Position numbers and translations under genes: made by a program. From assembly GCF_000378765.1 (NCBI RefSeq), contig NZ_KB905342.1, positions 744,001 through 808,000 of the forward strand: a stretch of 64,000 nt of DNA, in the 5' to 3' direction. The notes beneath the pieces are model-generated. The model searched no databases. It had not been told where the DNA came from and saw nothing but the letters and a program-made list of their open reading frames with translations. This document shows positions 33,162-42,542 of the stretch, in pieces (within the stretch, counting starts at the first letter, position 1; every line of letters starts with the position of its first letter). This DNA is from Psychroflexus tropicus DSM 15496 (GTDB taxonomy: Bacteria > Bacteroidota > Bacteroidia > Flavobacteriales > Flavobacteriaceae).

Positions 33162-33548
33162 ATGGAGACAATTCACAAAATTGGCCGTAGAAAAACTGCC
33201 GTAGCTAGAGTTTATCTTTCTGAGGGAAAAGGTGAAATTACCGTTAACAAGAAAAAAGCTAACGAATATTTTACCACTGGTCCTTTGCTTTACAAAGTTA
33301 ACCAAGCCTTAGCTTTGACTGGTAATGAAGACAGATTTGATATCAATATAAACGTGTTTGGTGGTGGTATCACTGGACAGGCAGAAGCTATCAGACTGGC
33401 CTTATCTAGAGCAATGTGCGAGCTTGACCCAGAAAATAGAGCAACTCTTAAGCCAGAAGGATTATTGACAAGAGATCCTAGAATGGTTGAGCGTAAGAAA
33501 TTCGGTCAGAAAAAAGCAAGAAAGAAATTCCAATTCTCAAAACGTTAA
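33162..33548 (+). CDS. rpsI: 30S ribosomal protein S9
   Basis: A 128-aa small-subunit protein whose C-terminal tail reaches the P-site tRNA. It begins METIHKIGRRKTAVARVYL, with GGGITGQAEAIRLALSRAM near 67 and the canonical basic end KKFGQKKARKKFQFSKR. It starts one base after the rplM stop codon; the pair is the universal L13-S9 operon. Confidence 0.98.
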   Translation: METIHKIGRRKTAVARVYLSEGKGEITVNKKKANEYFTTGPLLYKVNQALALTGNEDRFDININVFGGGITGQAEAIRLALSRAMCELDPENRATLKPEGLLTRDPRMVERKKFGQKKARKKFQFSKR

Positions 33549-33706
33549 TCGAGAATTTCATTCAACAATTGAAATTATTAATAGTTCAATTTTTTGTTGT
33601 TATTCCGCATCATGTGGAAGTTAGTTTAGCATCTAAATGAATAAGACCAGAAAACCTGCTACTTATTTATTGCTATCCCAACAGAAGAACGTAAACTAAA
33701 ACAAAA

Positions 33707-34552
33707 ATGGCAAATCAAATAGAGGTCAAGGAATTACTTGACGCAGGCGTCCACTTTGGACACCTTACCAGACGATGGAATCCAAATATGGCTCCTTATG
33801 TATACATGGAGCGTAATGGAATTCACATTATCAACCTTTACAAAACTGTTGCTAAAATGGAAGAAGCTGGAGCAGCGCTTTCCAAAATAGCAGCAAGTGG
33901 CAGAAAAATCCTTTTTGTCGCTACAAAAAAACAAGCAAAAGAAATTGTAGCTCAAGAATCTCAAAGAGCTCAAATGCCTTACATTACTGAAAGATGGCCT
34001 GGAGGGATGTTGACTAATTTTGTTACCATCAGAAAATCTGTTAAGAAAATGGCAGCTGTAGACCGTATGAAAAAAGACGGAACCTTCAATTCTCTTTCTA
34101 AAAAAGAAAGACTGCAGGTTGACAGGATGAGAGCTAAGCTTGAGAAAAACTTAGGTTCTATTGCTGACATGTCAAGACTCCCAGCTGCAGTATTTGTAGT
34201 CGATACTTTGCGTGAGCACATCGCCGTAAAAGAAGCACAAAAATTAAACATTCCTGTGTTTGCAATGGTAGATACCAACTCCAATCCTAGAGATGTGGAT
34301 TATGCTATCCCAGCAAATGATGATGCTTCCAAGTCTATACATAAAGTAATGTCTTATATGACAGACTGTATTCTTGAAGGTCTTAAAGATCGTAAAGAGG
34401 GAAAAGAAAATGCGGATGCTAAACCAGCAAAAGCTAAGAAAGAAACCAAAAAAGCTGAACCTAAAAAAGAAGTTCCTGTTGTAGAAGAAGTTCCTGCTGA
34501 TAAAGCTGAACCTTCAAAGCCAGCTGGAGAAGAAAATAAAGCTTCAGAATAA
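33707..34552 (+). CDS. rpsB: 30S ribosomal protein S2
   Basis: 281 aa. Typical S2 motifs are LLDAGVHFGHLTRRWNP (about 10-26), RWPGGMLTNF near 97 and FAMVDTNSNPRDVDYAIPAND near 182. It carries a Lys/Ala/Glu-rich C-terminal extension (about 230-281), common in Bacteroidota. It is followed by a strong hairpin before tsf. The 158-nt gap upstream holds no other gene. Confidence 0.97.
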   Translation: MANQIEVKELLDAGVHFGHLTRRWNPNMAPYVYMERNGIHIINLYKTVAKMEEAGAALSKIAASGRKILFVATKKQAKEIVAQESQRAQMPYITERWPGGMLTNFVTIRKSVKKMAAVDRMKKDGTFNSLSKKERLQVDRMRAKLEKNLGSIADMSRLPAAVFVVDTLREHIAVKEAQKLNIPVFAMVDTNSNPRDVDYAIPANDDASKSIHKVMSYMTDCILEGLKDRKEGKENADAKPAKAKKETKKAEPKKEVPVVEEVPADKAEPSKPAGEENKASE

Positions 34553-34570
34553 TATAGATTTAATAAACTC

Positions 34571-34603
34571 AAATCGCTTAAGTATTGCTTAAGCGATTTT
34601 TAA
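34571..34603 (+). terminator. Terminator or attenuator between rpsB and tsf
   Basis: Twelve-bp perfect arms AAATCGCTTAAG and CTTAAGCGATTT around a 5-nt loop, then T. Partial read-through to tsf is likely, since the two genes are normally co-transcribed. Confidence 0.75.
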
Positions 34604-34625
34604 GTTAACACAAAATATAATAATC

Positions 34626-35447
34626 ATGGCAAAAATTACGGCTGCTGAAGTCAATAAATTAAGAAAAAGCACTGGTGCTGGTATGATGGATTGTAAAAAG
34701 GCTCTTGTAGAAAGCGAAGGAGACTTTGATAAAGCTATCGAAATACTAAGGAAAAAAGGTCAAAAAGTTGCTGCCAAAAGAGCCGATAGAGAATCCTCTG
34801 AAGGTGCAGCTATTGCAGTTGTTAATGACGACGCTTCCAAAGGAGCTATTATTTCCTTAAACTGCGAAACAGATTTCGTTGCAAAAAATGATTCTTTTAC
34901 AAAAATGGCTAATGACTTTGCTCAATTGGCTTTAGGCGTAGAATCTAAAGAAGAGTTACTTCAACTTGACTATAATGGTATCACCGTTGGAGAAAAGTTG
35001 ACAGAGCAGACTGGTGTTATTGGAGAGAAAATTGAAATAGGTGACTTTAGAATTTTAAAAGCACCTTTCGTAGGATCTTACATTCATGCTGGTAACAAAA
35101 TAGCTGTCCTTACAGGTTTATCTAAATCTGTAGACGGAGCAGAAGAAGTTGCAAAAGAAGTTTCTATGCAGGCTGCTGCTATGAATCCTGTTGCTTTAAA
35201 TGAAGAAGGTGTTGATCAATCTACGATCGATAAAGAAATTGAGATTGCAAAAGATCAATTAAGACAGGAAGGTAAGCCTGAAGAAATGTTAGATAAAATT
35301 GCTAAAGGTAAAATTCAGCGTTTCTTTAAAGATAACACGCTTGTTAACCAGGCATTTATAAAAGACAGTAAAATTTCAGTTGCCCAACACGTTAAAACTT
35401 TGGGTGATGTTGAAATCGTTGCCTTTGAAAGAGTTGCTTTAGGATAA
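34626..35447 (+). CDS. tsf: Elongation factor Ts
   Basis: Guanine-nucleotide exchange factor for EF-Tu, 273 aa. It begins MAKITAAEVNKLRKSTGAGM, followed by MDCKKALVESEGDFDKAIEIL (UBA-like N-terminal domain). The core has LNCETDFVAKND near 79 and a KGKIQRFFKDNTLVNQAFIKD segment near the end. It follows rpsB, as in most bacteria, and ends in its own terminator. Confidence 0.97.
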   Translation: MAKITAAEVNKLRKSTGAGMMDCKKALVESEGDFDKAIEILRKKGQKVAAKRADRESSEGAAIAVVNDDASKGAIISLNCETDFVAKNDSFTKMANDFAQLALGVESKEELLQLDYNGITVGEKLTEQTGVIGEKIEIGDFRILKAPFVGSYIHAGNKIAVLTGLSKSVDGAEEVAKEVSMQAAAMNPVALNEEGVDQSTIDKEIEIAKDQLRQEGKPEEMLDKIAKGKIQRFFKDNTLVNQAFIKDSKISVAQHVKTLGDVEIVAFERVALG

Positions 35448-35469
35448 TTTTCAAATGCAAACCCTTACC

Positions 35470-35504
35470 AAAGCCCTATAGACTCATCTGTAGGGCTTTT
35501 TTTT
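35470..35504 (+). terminator. Rho-independent terminator after tsf
   Basis: AAAGCCCTA and TAGGGCTTT arms followed by a run of T (to 35504). Confidence 0.85.
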
Positions 35505-35552
35505 GTAAAAAAATTGAATTCAATATGTCATTTTTTGGTATAAGATAATCCT

Positions 35553-35560
35553 TATATTTG
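35553..35560 (+). promoter_or_regulatory. -7 box of pyrH
   Basis: TATATTTG, 22 nt before ATG 35582. A longer reading frame that starts at 35558 overlaps this box and is therefore not the start. Confidence 0.55.
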
Positions 35561-35581
35561 CAAAACTCTATTCGAAAAATT

Positions 35582-36289
35582 ATGCAATACAAGCGAATTT
35601 TACTCAAACTCTCTGGTGAAGCACTTATGGGTGATCGTCAATATGGAATTGATCCTAAGCGACTAGACGATTACGCAAAAGAAATAAAAACCATTGTAGA
35701 CCAAGGAGTGCAAGTTGCTATTGTGATAGGTGGAGGAAATATCTTTAGAGGTATTTCTGGAGCCAGTAAAGGTATGGATAGGGTTCAGGGCGATCATATG
35801 GGAATGCTAGCCACTGTCATTAATGGACTTGCTCTACAAAGTTCTTGTGAGGATAATGGGATGCAAACCCGACTGCAGTCTGCCATCAAAATTAATGAAG
35901 TAGCAGAACCTTTCATCAGAAGAAAAGCGATTAGGCATTTGGAAAAGGGTAGGGTAGTCATCTTTGGAGGCGGAACAGGTAATCCCTACTTTACAACAGA
36001 TTCTGCAGCTGTTTTGAGAGCTATAGAGATGGAAGCTGATGTAATCTTAAAAGGCACACGCGTAGATGGAATCTACACTTCGGATCCAGAACGAAATAAC
36101 GATGCCACAAAATTTGATTTTATCAGTTTTGATGATGTGCTCAAAAAAGGGTTAAAGGTTATGGATACGACTGCTTTTACACTCAGTCAGGAAAATCGTT
36201 TACCCATTATAGTTTTTGATATGAATACACCGGGAAATCTGCTAAAAATTATCTCTGGTGAAAATATTGGAACAAAAGTTAATTTATAG
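35582..36289 (+). CDS. pyrH: UMP kinase
   Basis: Phosphorylates UMP to UDP; hexameric amino-acid-kinase fold. 235 aa from [18 protein letters not shown]. Motifs include [13 protein letters not shown] (about 41-53), [16 protein letters not shown] near 68, [20 protein letters not shown] near 116 and [12 protein letters not shown] near 155. It lies 9 nt before frr, a standard bacterial pair. Confidence 0.97.
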   Translation: MQYKRILLKLSGEALMGDRQYGIDPKRLDDYAKEIKTIVDQGVQVAIVIGGGNIFRGISGASKGMDRVQGDHMGMLATVINGLALQSSCEDNGMQTRLQSAIKINEVAEPFIRRKAIRHLEKGRVVIFGGGTGNPYFTTDSAAVLRAIEMEADVILKGTRVDGIYTSDPERNNDATKFDFISFDDVLKKGLKVMDTTAFTLSQENRLPIIVFDMNTPGNLLKIISGENIGTKVNL

Positions 36290-36298
36290 AATATAGAT

Positions 36299-36853
36299 AT
36301 GAACGAAGAAATTGAATTTATAATAGATAGTGCCAAAGAGTCGATGGAACAGGCAATTAAGCACCTAAAGAAACAGCTCGTCAACATTAGAGCTGGTAAA
36401 GCGAATCCATCAATGCTGTCCTCTGTGATGGTAGAGTATTATGGAACTATGACACCGCTCAACCAGGTAAGTAACGTCAATACTCCAGACGCAAGAACAC
36501 TTACTATTCAACCTTTTGAAAAAGGAATGATAAAAGAGATTGAGAAAGGTATTATGAATGCCAATCTTGGTTTTAATCCGCAGAATAACGGGGACAATGT
36601 CATTATCAACGTCCCTCCACTTACAGAGGAAAGACGTATACAGTTGTCTAAACAAGCTAAGGCTGAAGCTGAAGAAGCTAAAATTGGCGTAAGAAATGAT
36701 AGAAGATCGGCTATGAATGAGATTAAAAAAGCAGATCTTCCAGAAGATGTTCAAAAAGACACAGAAGAAGAAATTCAAAAACTTACTGATTCTTTTATCG
36801 AGGAGATTGATAAAGTATACGCTAATAAAGAAAAAGAAATCATGACCGTTTAA
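36299..36853 (+). CDS. frr: Ribosome recycling factor
   Basis: With EF-G, splits post-termination ribosomes. 184 aa. The N-terminal helix ends LVNIRAGKANPSML, followed by VEYYGTMTPLNQVSNVNTPD. The C-terminal half carries the conserved VPPLTEERRIQLSKQAKAEAE and VRNDRRSAMNEIKK. It is co-transcribed with pyrH. Confidence 0.97.
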   Translation: MNEEIEFIIDSAKESMEQAIKHLKKQLVNIRAGKANPSMLSSVMVEYYGTMTPLNQVSNVNTPDARTLTIQPFEKGMIKEIEKGIMNANLGFNPQNNGDNVIINVPPLTEERRIQLSKQAKAEAEEAKIGVRNDRRSAMNEIKKADLPEDVQKDTEEEIQKLTDSFIEEIDKVYANKEKEIMTV

Positions 36854-36884
36854 GAATCGGTTTTTAAGCTTATAATTCCTGCAT

Positions 36885-39185
36885 TTGAAAATTCAGCACA
36901 CCTTATTTTTTTTATTTTTCCTTTCTGTGTTGAGTCTTCATGCTCAAAATACTTTAGAAGGCAGAATTATTTCAGCTTCTGATGAATATCAACCTATAGC
37001 TAACGCTGTTTTGATCACTAATCAACAGCGTTATTTTTTTTCTGACCTTGATGGGAATTTCTCCATTACCCTTCAGGAGAACGAGAACATCAAATTTGTG
37101 GTTTCAAGACATCATAAGCTATTAAAAAACCCGAAAGAATCCTCAGTCATTAAAATGGAAGCGCTAGATTCTGAGCTTTCAGAACAGGTTCCAGATGATA
37201 TGATCGATGAGATTGCAAACCAACAGGTTCTTTCTTCTAATTTTAACTTTAAGTCTTTAAGCAAAACTGAAATCATTAATTCTGAGACCAGATTTGTACT
37301 CAGGAAAGATATGGAGTCCAAACTAACACGGGAAGGTGGACTACAGCAGAAATATAAAGCTGTGTCTATAAAAGGCCTGGATGGAATTGCTCCAAAAGCC
37401 ATTAATCGAGATATGTTTTCATTCAATTGGTTTCAAACCTTTATTGAAATTTTTGATATAAAATTTGTGTCTCCTTTTAATCAATTGAATGCAATTAACT
37501 ACCAGTTTTATAAAATTTACGAAACACAAGAGTTTGAGGTGATTAGTTTTGAGCCGTTACTTGATGGTTTTCAAAGATCTTTTGAAGGGATTTTACTTTT
37601 AGATAAAAACACTTCAAAATTCAAAAGAATACAAGCTACTCTTGATGCAGATTTTAAGCTGAATTTGATTACAGATTTTGATCTTGATTCTGGTCTTCCA
37701 ATGGAAACTAAGTTAAAGTTGAAACCAGGAAGCGGGGGTGTAAAGTTATCCTTTTTCGGAGCAGGCTTGCAATTTGGCAGGATCCAAAAGAAAAATCCAG
37801 ATGAAACTGCAGAGCTTGATTATCATCTGGTGAATTATGATATTACAGCAGGTGATTCTATCCGTCCCTTTTTAAGATCGCTCAGCAAAATCTATGAAGA
37901 TGAAGATGAAACAATTCCAGAGAAATACTGGTCTCAATTTGATTATGCTTTTATAAAAGATGACCGATCAAACGATTTAGATATTCAGAAGTACGTTGAG
38001 AATAACAATATTAAAAAGAAGGTAAAACGTATTTCAGCCTTTGATGCTGGTTATTTTCCTATTGGAATTGTAGATGTGGATCTTACGCGTCTAATCAAGG
38101 CCAACAACTACGAAGGCTTGAGGTTGGGATTAGGTTTAGAGACCAACCAGGCCTTTTCTGAACGCTATCGATTGGGGGCGTTTACCGCCTACGGGACCCA
38201 AGACGGTAACTTCAAATACGGCTTTAATACGGGTCTACTTTTAGACTCCGATTCTGCTACATGGCTCAATGCTTTCTATGATAACGACATTGAGGAAGTA
38301 GGCATGAATAATTACCTTACAGATCAACGGGTGTATACACTCTTTGAACCCAGGCTGGTCAACATCACCTTTTTTTACAAGTATGAAAAATATGGCCTGA
38401 GTTTGCAGCATAATTTTTCGCCACAGCTTATTACTGAATTTAAAGTTGATAGAAGTAGTATTTCACAAACACGGGATTATGCTTTTTTAAAAGACGGAGA
38501 AGCGTTCACAAATTATAATTTAGCCACTGCCACTTTTGGACTTAGATGGACTCCAAATTATAGCTATTCCAAAATAGGGAAACGAATTTACGTTAACAAT
38601 GCGTTCTCGCCAGTCATTTCGGCTCAATTGAGTCAAAGTTTTGAAGGGCCTTTGGAGGGAGATTTTAGTTTTACAAAATTAAGTGCTAAACTTGATTATG
38701 ACTTCAATCATAGCTGGGGAAGCATATCTTCTATCGAGTTGGGAGGAGATTTGGGATTTGGGGATATACCTCTAATGCATAGCTTTCATGCCTTTCCTAA
38801 TAGCCCAAACAAGGAGAGTATTTTCAAAAGATTCTCAGTAGCTGGGGTCAAAAGTTTTGAGACGATGTATTTCAATGAATTTTTTAGTACCAAACTCGCT
38901 ACGCTGCATCTTAAACACAAATTTGCACCCTTTAGAATAACCAATACCTTACAGCCAGAATTGGTATTGATCTCAAGACATGCCATTGGTGATTTTGAGA
39001 ACCCCGAACAACATCAAAATATTCAATTTAACACTCTTTCCAAAGGTTACAATGAAGCAGGACTCGAATTTAATAAGCTGTTTTTTGGCTTTGGACTTAG
39101 TTTTGCTTACCGCTATGGGGCTTATCACTTGCCCCAACTAGAAGATAATATATCCTTTAAATTCACTTTTTATTTAAAGCTTTAA
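36885..39185 (+). CDS. DUF5686 family outer-membrane protein with carboxypeptidase-like domain
   Basis: 766 aa starting at TTG 36885 with a signal peptide (MKIQHTLFFLFFLSVLSLHAQ). A carboxypeptidase-regulatory-like domain (about 22-95, GRIISASDEYQPIANAVLIT) follows. Then comes a long middle region and a C-terminal barrel-like half with many aromatic strands, ending ISFKFTFYLKL. This matches Bacteroidota DUF5686; function unknown. It lies 31 nt after frr and may be read from the pyrH promoter. The TTG start is the only one in frame at the signal peptide. Confidence 0.8.
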   Translation: MKIQHTLFFLFFLSVLSLHAQNTLEGRIISASDEYQPIANAVLITNQQRYFFSDLDGNFSITLQENENIKFVVSRHHKLLKNPKESSVIKMEALDSELSEQVPDDMIDEIANQQVLSSNFNFKSLSKTEIINSETRFVLRKDMESKLTREGGLQQKYKAVSIKGLDGIAPKAINRDMFSFNWFQTFIEIFDIKFVSPFNQLNAINYQFYKIYETQEFEVISFEPLLDGFQRSFEGILLLDKNTSKFKRIQATLDADFKLNLITDFDLDSGLPMETKLKLKPGSGGVKLSFFGAGLQFGRIQKKNPDETAELDYHLVNYDITAGDSIRPFLRSLSKIYEDEDETIPEKYWSQFDYAFIKDDRSNDLDIQKYVENNNIKKKVKRISAFDAGYFPIGIVDVDLTRLIKANNYEGLRLGLGLETNQAFSERYRLGAFTAYGTQDGNFKYGFNTGLLLDSDSATWLNAFYDNDIEEVGMNNYLTDQRVYTLFEPRLVNITFFYKYEKYGLSLQHNFSPQLITEFKVDRSSISQTRDYAFLKDGEAFTNYNLATATFGLRWTPNYSYSKIGKRIYVNNAFSPVISAQLSQSFEGPLEGDFSFTKLSAKLDYDFNHSWGSISSIELGGDLGFGDIPLMHSFHAFPNSPNKESIFKRFSVAGVKSFETMYFNEFFSTKLATLHLKHKFAPFRITNTLQPELVLISRHAIGDFENPEQHQNIQFNTLSKGYNEAGLEFNKLFFGFGLSFAYRYGAYHLPQLEDNISFKFTFYLKL

Positions 39186-39214
39186 GAATAAACAGCTTTC
39201 AGCTTTTGATTTTT

Positions 39215-39222
39215 TACATTTG
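39215..39222 (+). promoter_or_regulatory. -7 box of the MMPL exporter gene
   Basis: TACATTTG, 18 nt before ATG 39241. Confidence 0.5.
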
Positions 39223-39240
39223 CACTTTATATAACACTTC

Positions 39241-41637
39241 ATGTACAAAGTTTTTAGCTCAGGATTTTGGAATTTTATTGCAAGCAGAATTCTTAGAAAT
39301 AGAATTCTAATCCTCATCATTCTTACAGGAATCACTGTTTTGTTAGGGTTCCAATGGCAGCACATGAAGTTTTCGTTTACAGAAGCTAATCTACTTCCAG
39401 ACGATGCACCTATCAACCAGCAATATGCTGCCTTTGAAGAAAAATTTGGATCTGATGGTAACGTGATCATGCTAGCTACAGACGATGATCAACTCTTTAC
39501 TGAAGACAATTTTGAGGCCTGGGCGAATTTAGCCGATACGTTAGCAAGTTTTCCTGAGATTAAATCGGTCATTGGTATTCACAACCTCCAGCAACTCGAG
39601 AAACGAGAAAATCCTAAACGGTTTGAGATGCAGCCTATTCTCAAAAAGGACTCTCTGTCTCAAGAGCAAATAAAGTCTTACAGTAAAGACCTATTTACCG
39701 ACTATCCGTTTTATGATGGGTTGATTTTTAATTCTGAGAATAAGACCGTTCAGACTGTCGCTTACATGAAAGACAGTATTGTGAATGCTAAGGGAAGAAA
39801 GATCTTCGTGATGGAGAAATTTGTTCCTTTAATAGAAGACTTCAAGTCCAAAAATAGCCTGAAAATTCACGTGTCTGGGATGCCTTACATAAGGACTTTA
39901 AATTCTCAAAATATAATAGATGAAATTCAATGGTTTGTGCTCTCGGCTCTATTGGTGACCTCTTTTATTTTCTTCTTTTTCTTTAGGTCCTTTAGGGCTA
40001 CACTTATCTCTATGCTTACCGTGATCATAGGAGTAATGTGGGCTTTTGGTTTTATAGGTTTACTCGGTTTTGAAATTACCGTATTAACGGCTGTTATTCC
40101 CCCACTGATCATTATTATTGGAATACCAAACTGTATTTTCCTTATCAACAAGTATCAGCACGAGATCAAAAAACACGGTAATCAGGCCAAATCATTACAG
40201 CGGGTGATTACCAAAATTGGGAATGCAACGTTGATGACCAACGTGACCACAGCTTCTGGTTTTGCCACCTTTATATTTACTCAAAGTGAGCTTCTTAAAG
40301 AGTTTGGTATTCTGGCATCCATTAATATCATCGCCATTTTTATCCTTAGCTTATTGCTCATTCCAATCATTTACAGCTACATGCCTTTACCCAATGATAA
40401 GCACCTCAGGCATCTCGGTAAGCAATGGATTGAAGGCTTTGTAGAATGGATCGTTAAGATGGTAAAGCACCGTAGAGTGACTATTTACTTTACAGCAGTT
40501 GGTGTTTTAGGACTGAGTATCATAGGAATTTATAACATTAAAGTATCCGGGAGTTTACTAGAGGACATGCCTAAAAGCACAGATTTCTTTAAAGACATTA
40601 AGTTTTTTGAAGAAAAATTTGATGGGGTGCTGCCATTGGAAATCATGATAGATACCAAAAGACCTAATGGAGTTACTAAATTATCTACGCTTAAGAAAAT
40701 GGATGCTTTGAAAGCTGAGATCAATGAGATTGAAGAATTATCCACTCCCTTGTCTGTTGTGAATTTAGCTAAATACGCCAAACAGGCGTTTTACAATAAT
40801 AATCCAAAGTATTATCAGCTGCCTACTTCTCAGGAACAAACGTTTATGTCTCCCTATATAAAAAGTATGGAGAGTATGAATAACGGAATTTCATCTTACG
40901 TCGATTCCACTGGACAATTTGCCAGGATGACCATGTTTATGAAGGATGTGACGACTGAGGAAATTTCCAGAATAGAAGCTAGACTTCTGCCAGAAATCAA
41001 TAAGATTTTTCCAGAAGATCGTTTTGAAGTCACCATGACTGGTAAAGCCCTGGTGTACCAAAAAGGGACTTACTACCTTGTAGATAACTTACTGTTATCT
41101 CTAACGCTAGCTATTATTCTTATTGCTCTATTTATGGCCTGGATGTTTCGTTCGTTTAGAATGATTTTGATTTCTCTTATTCCAAACTTGCTGCCCTTGC
41201 TAATGACGGCCGGAATGATGGGCTTTTTGGGGGTGCCTATCAAGCCATCAACCATTCTGGTTTTTAGTATTGCTTTTGGAATTAGCGTCGATGATACCAT
41301 CCACTTTCTGGCCAAATACAGACAGGAATTGAAGGCCAATCACTGGAAGATCAAACGCTCAGTATATCCAGCCTTGAGAGAAACGACGGTGAGTATGTTT
41401 TATACTTCCATTGTACTTTTCTTTGGTTTTTCAGTCTTTATGATTTCGAGTTTCGGAGGAACTGTTGCTTTAGGTGGATTGGTCTCTGCAACGCTGCTCT
41501 TTGCAATGTTGGCTAATTTGTTATTGCTTCCGTCTCTACTACTCTCTTTGGAGCGAAGTATTGCTAACCAAAAAACGATGAAGGAACCACAGATGAAAAT
41601 TATCGATGAAGATGATGATGCGAATGAGATTGTGTAG
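39241..41637 (+). CDS. RND-superfamily (MMPL / HAE-3 type) transporter
   Basis: A 798-aa inner-membrane exporter with the RND duplication: one helix plus a large periplasmic loop, then five to six helices, twice. The first sterol-sensing-like block is around 220-380 (SALLVTSFIFFFFFRSFRAT, PNCIFLINKYQHE). The second is around 620-780 (GISVDDTIHFLAKYRQELK, with paired Asp residues for proton coupling). Relatives move lipids or hopanoids; the cargo here is unknown. It is encoded alone without adaptor or outer-membrane factor genes. Confidence 0.87.
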   Translation: MYKVFSSGFWNFIASRILRNRILILIILTGITVLLGFQWQHMKFSFTEANLLPDDAPINQQYAAFEEKFGSDGNVIMLATDDDQLFTEDNFEAWANLADTLASFPEIKSVIGIHNLQQLEKRENPKRFEMQPILKKDSLSQEQIKSYSKDLFTDYPFYDGLIFNSENKTVQTVAYMKDSIVNAKGRKIFVMEKFVPLIEDFKSKNSLKIHVSGMPYIRTLNSQNIIDEIQWFVLSALLVTSFIFFFFFRSFRATLISMLTVIIGVMWAFGFIGLLGFEITVLTAVIPPLIIIIGIPNCIFLINKYQHEIKKHGNQAKSLQRVITKIGNATLMTNVTTASGFATFIFTQSELLKEFGILASINIIAIFILSLLLIPIIYSYMPLPNDKHLRHLGKQWIEGFVEWIVKMVKHRRVTIYFTAVGVLGLSIIGIYNIKVSGSLLEDMPKSTDFFKDIKFFEEKFDGVLPLEIMIDTKRPNGVTKLSTLKKMDALKAEINEIEELSTPLSVVNLAKYAKQAFYNNNPKYYQLPTSQEQTFMSPYIKSMESMNNGISSYVDSTGQFARMTMFMKDVTTEEISRIEARLLPEINKIFPEDRFEVTMTGKALVYQKGTYYLVDNLLLSLTLAIILIALFMAWMFRSFRMILISLIPNLLPLLMTAGMMGFLGVPIKPSTILVFSIAFGISVDDTIHFLAKYRQELKANHWKIKRSVYPALRETTVSMFYTSIVLFFGFSVFMISSFGGTVALGGLVSATLLFAMLANLLLLPSLLLSLERSIANQKTMKEPQMKIIDEDDDANEIV

Positions 41638-41669
41638 ATTGTTTGAAGTGATAAAATTTTATGGAATTA

Positions 41670-41710
41670 CTAGACTTCACAGTCCCGAAATCTAGGGATT
41701 GTGTGATCTG
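41670..41710. repeat. Palindromic interspersed repeat (GACCTCACAG family), copy 1
   Basis: AGACTTCACAGTCCC and GGGATTGTGTGATCT form imperfect arms. It shares the outer CTCACAG/CTGTGAG-like frame with the elements at 44711, 49441 and 51841. Confidence 0.55.
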
Positions 41711-41718
41711 AATATATA

Positions 41719-42456
41719 ATGAAAAATTTGAAGTCAATAAAAGTCTTCCGATTTAAAGAATTTGAGGTTTCTCACTCCAAATCGGCAATGAAGATAGGAA
41801 CTGATGCTGTGCTGCTTGGCGCCTGGACTCCCATTGAAGATAACCTTAATTCCATATTGGATGTTGGAGCCGGAACAGGGATTTTAGCCCTTCAAATGGC
41901 TCAGCGTTCAGCAGCAGAAACTATCGACGCCGTTGAATTAGATCCCGATGCTTTTGAAGAGTGTGTGACCAATTTTGAACATAGTCCCTGGAGCGACCGC
42001 TTGTTTTGCTACCATGCCAGTTTTCAGGAATTTTACACTGAAGTCGAGGAAACTTATGATTTAATCATTTCTAATCCTCCTTATTTTACTGAAGAACCCG
42101 ACTCAAAGACAACTTCTAAAGCACGAGAAAAAGCCAGATTTCAAGAGCATCTGAGTTTTAAAGACTTATTAGAAGGCGTTTCAATCTTGTTATCTCGGCA
42201 CGGCAGCTTCAGTGTAATCCTTCCAGTTTCTGAGCAGGAAAAGTTCATTTCAATGGCTAACGCCTACCAGCTCTACCCATCAAATATCCTAAATGTGAAA
42301 GGTCAGCCCACTTCTCCGGTAAAGCGAACGCTTATCAAATTTAGCAGAAATAAGAAAAACACTATTCTAACTGAAGAATTGATAATTGAGCACTCCAGGC
42401 ACGAATACACTCAGGATTACAAAGATTTAGTGAAAGATTTCTATTTAAAGATGTGA
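41719..42456 (+). CDS. trmN6: tRNA1(Val) (adenine(37)-N6)-methyltransferase-like protein
   Basis: A 245-aa SAM-dependent N6-adenine methyltransferase of the YfiC/TrmN6 type. It has the N-terminal FKEFEVSHSKSAMKIGTDAVLLGAW, the SAM motif DVGAGTGILALQMA near 51, the acidic VELDPDA near 75 and the catalytic NPPYF near 117. In E. coli the enzyme methylates A37 of tRNA-Val (UAC). The tRNA-Val(TAC) in this window has A37, so the substrate is present. Not in an obvious operon. Confidence 0.88.
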   Translation: MKNLKSIKVFRFKEFEVSHSKSAMKIGTDAVLLGAWTPIEDNLNSILDVGAGTGILALQMAQRSAAETIDAVELDPDAFEECVTNFEHSPWSDRLFCYHASFQEFYTEVEETYDLIISNPPYFTEEPDSKTTSKAREKARFQEHLSFKDLLEGVSILLSRHGSFSVILPVSEQEKFISMANAYQLYPSNILNVKGQPTSPVKRTLIKFSRNKKNTILTEELIIEHSRHEYTQDYKDLVKDFYLKM

Positions 42457-42516
42457 TTTTTTAGGATTTAAATAAAATAATAACAAAGCTTCATAAGAGT
42501 TCAGACTAGTAATCGT

Positions 42517-42524
42517 TAAATTTG
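42517..42524 (+). promoter_or_regulatory. -7 box of the glutaryl-CoA dehydrogenase-like gene
   Basis: TAAATTTG, 18 nt before ATG 42543. Confidence 0.5.
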
Positions 42525-42542
42525 TGTATAAGAATTTAGATT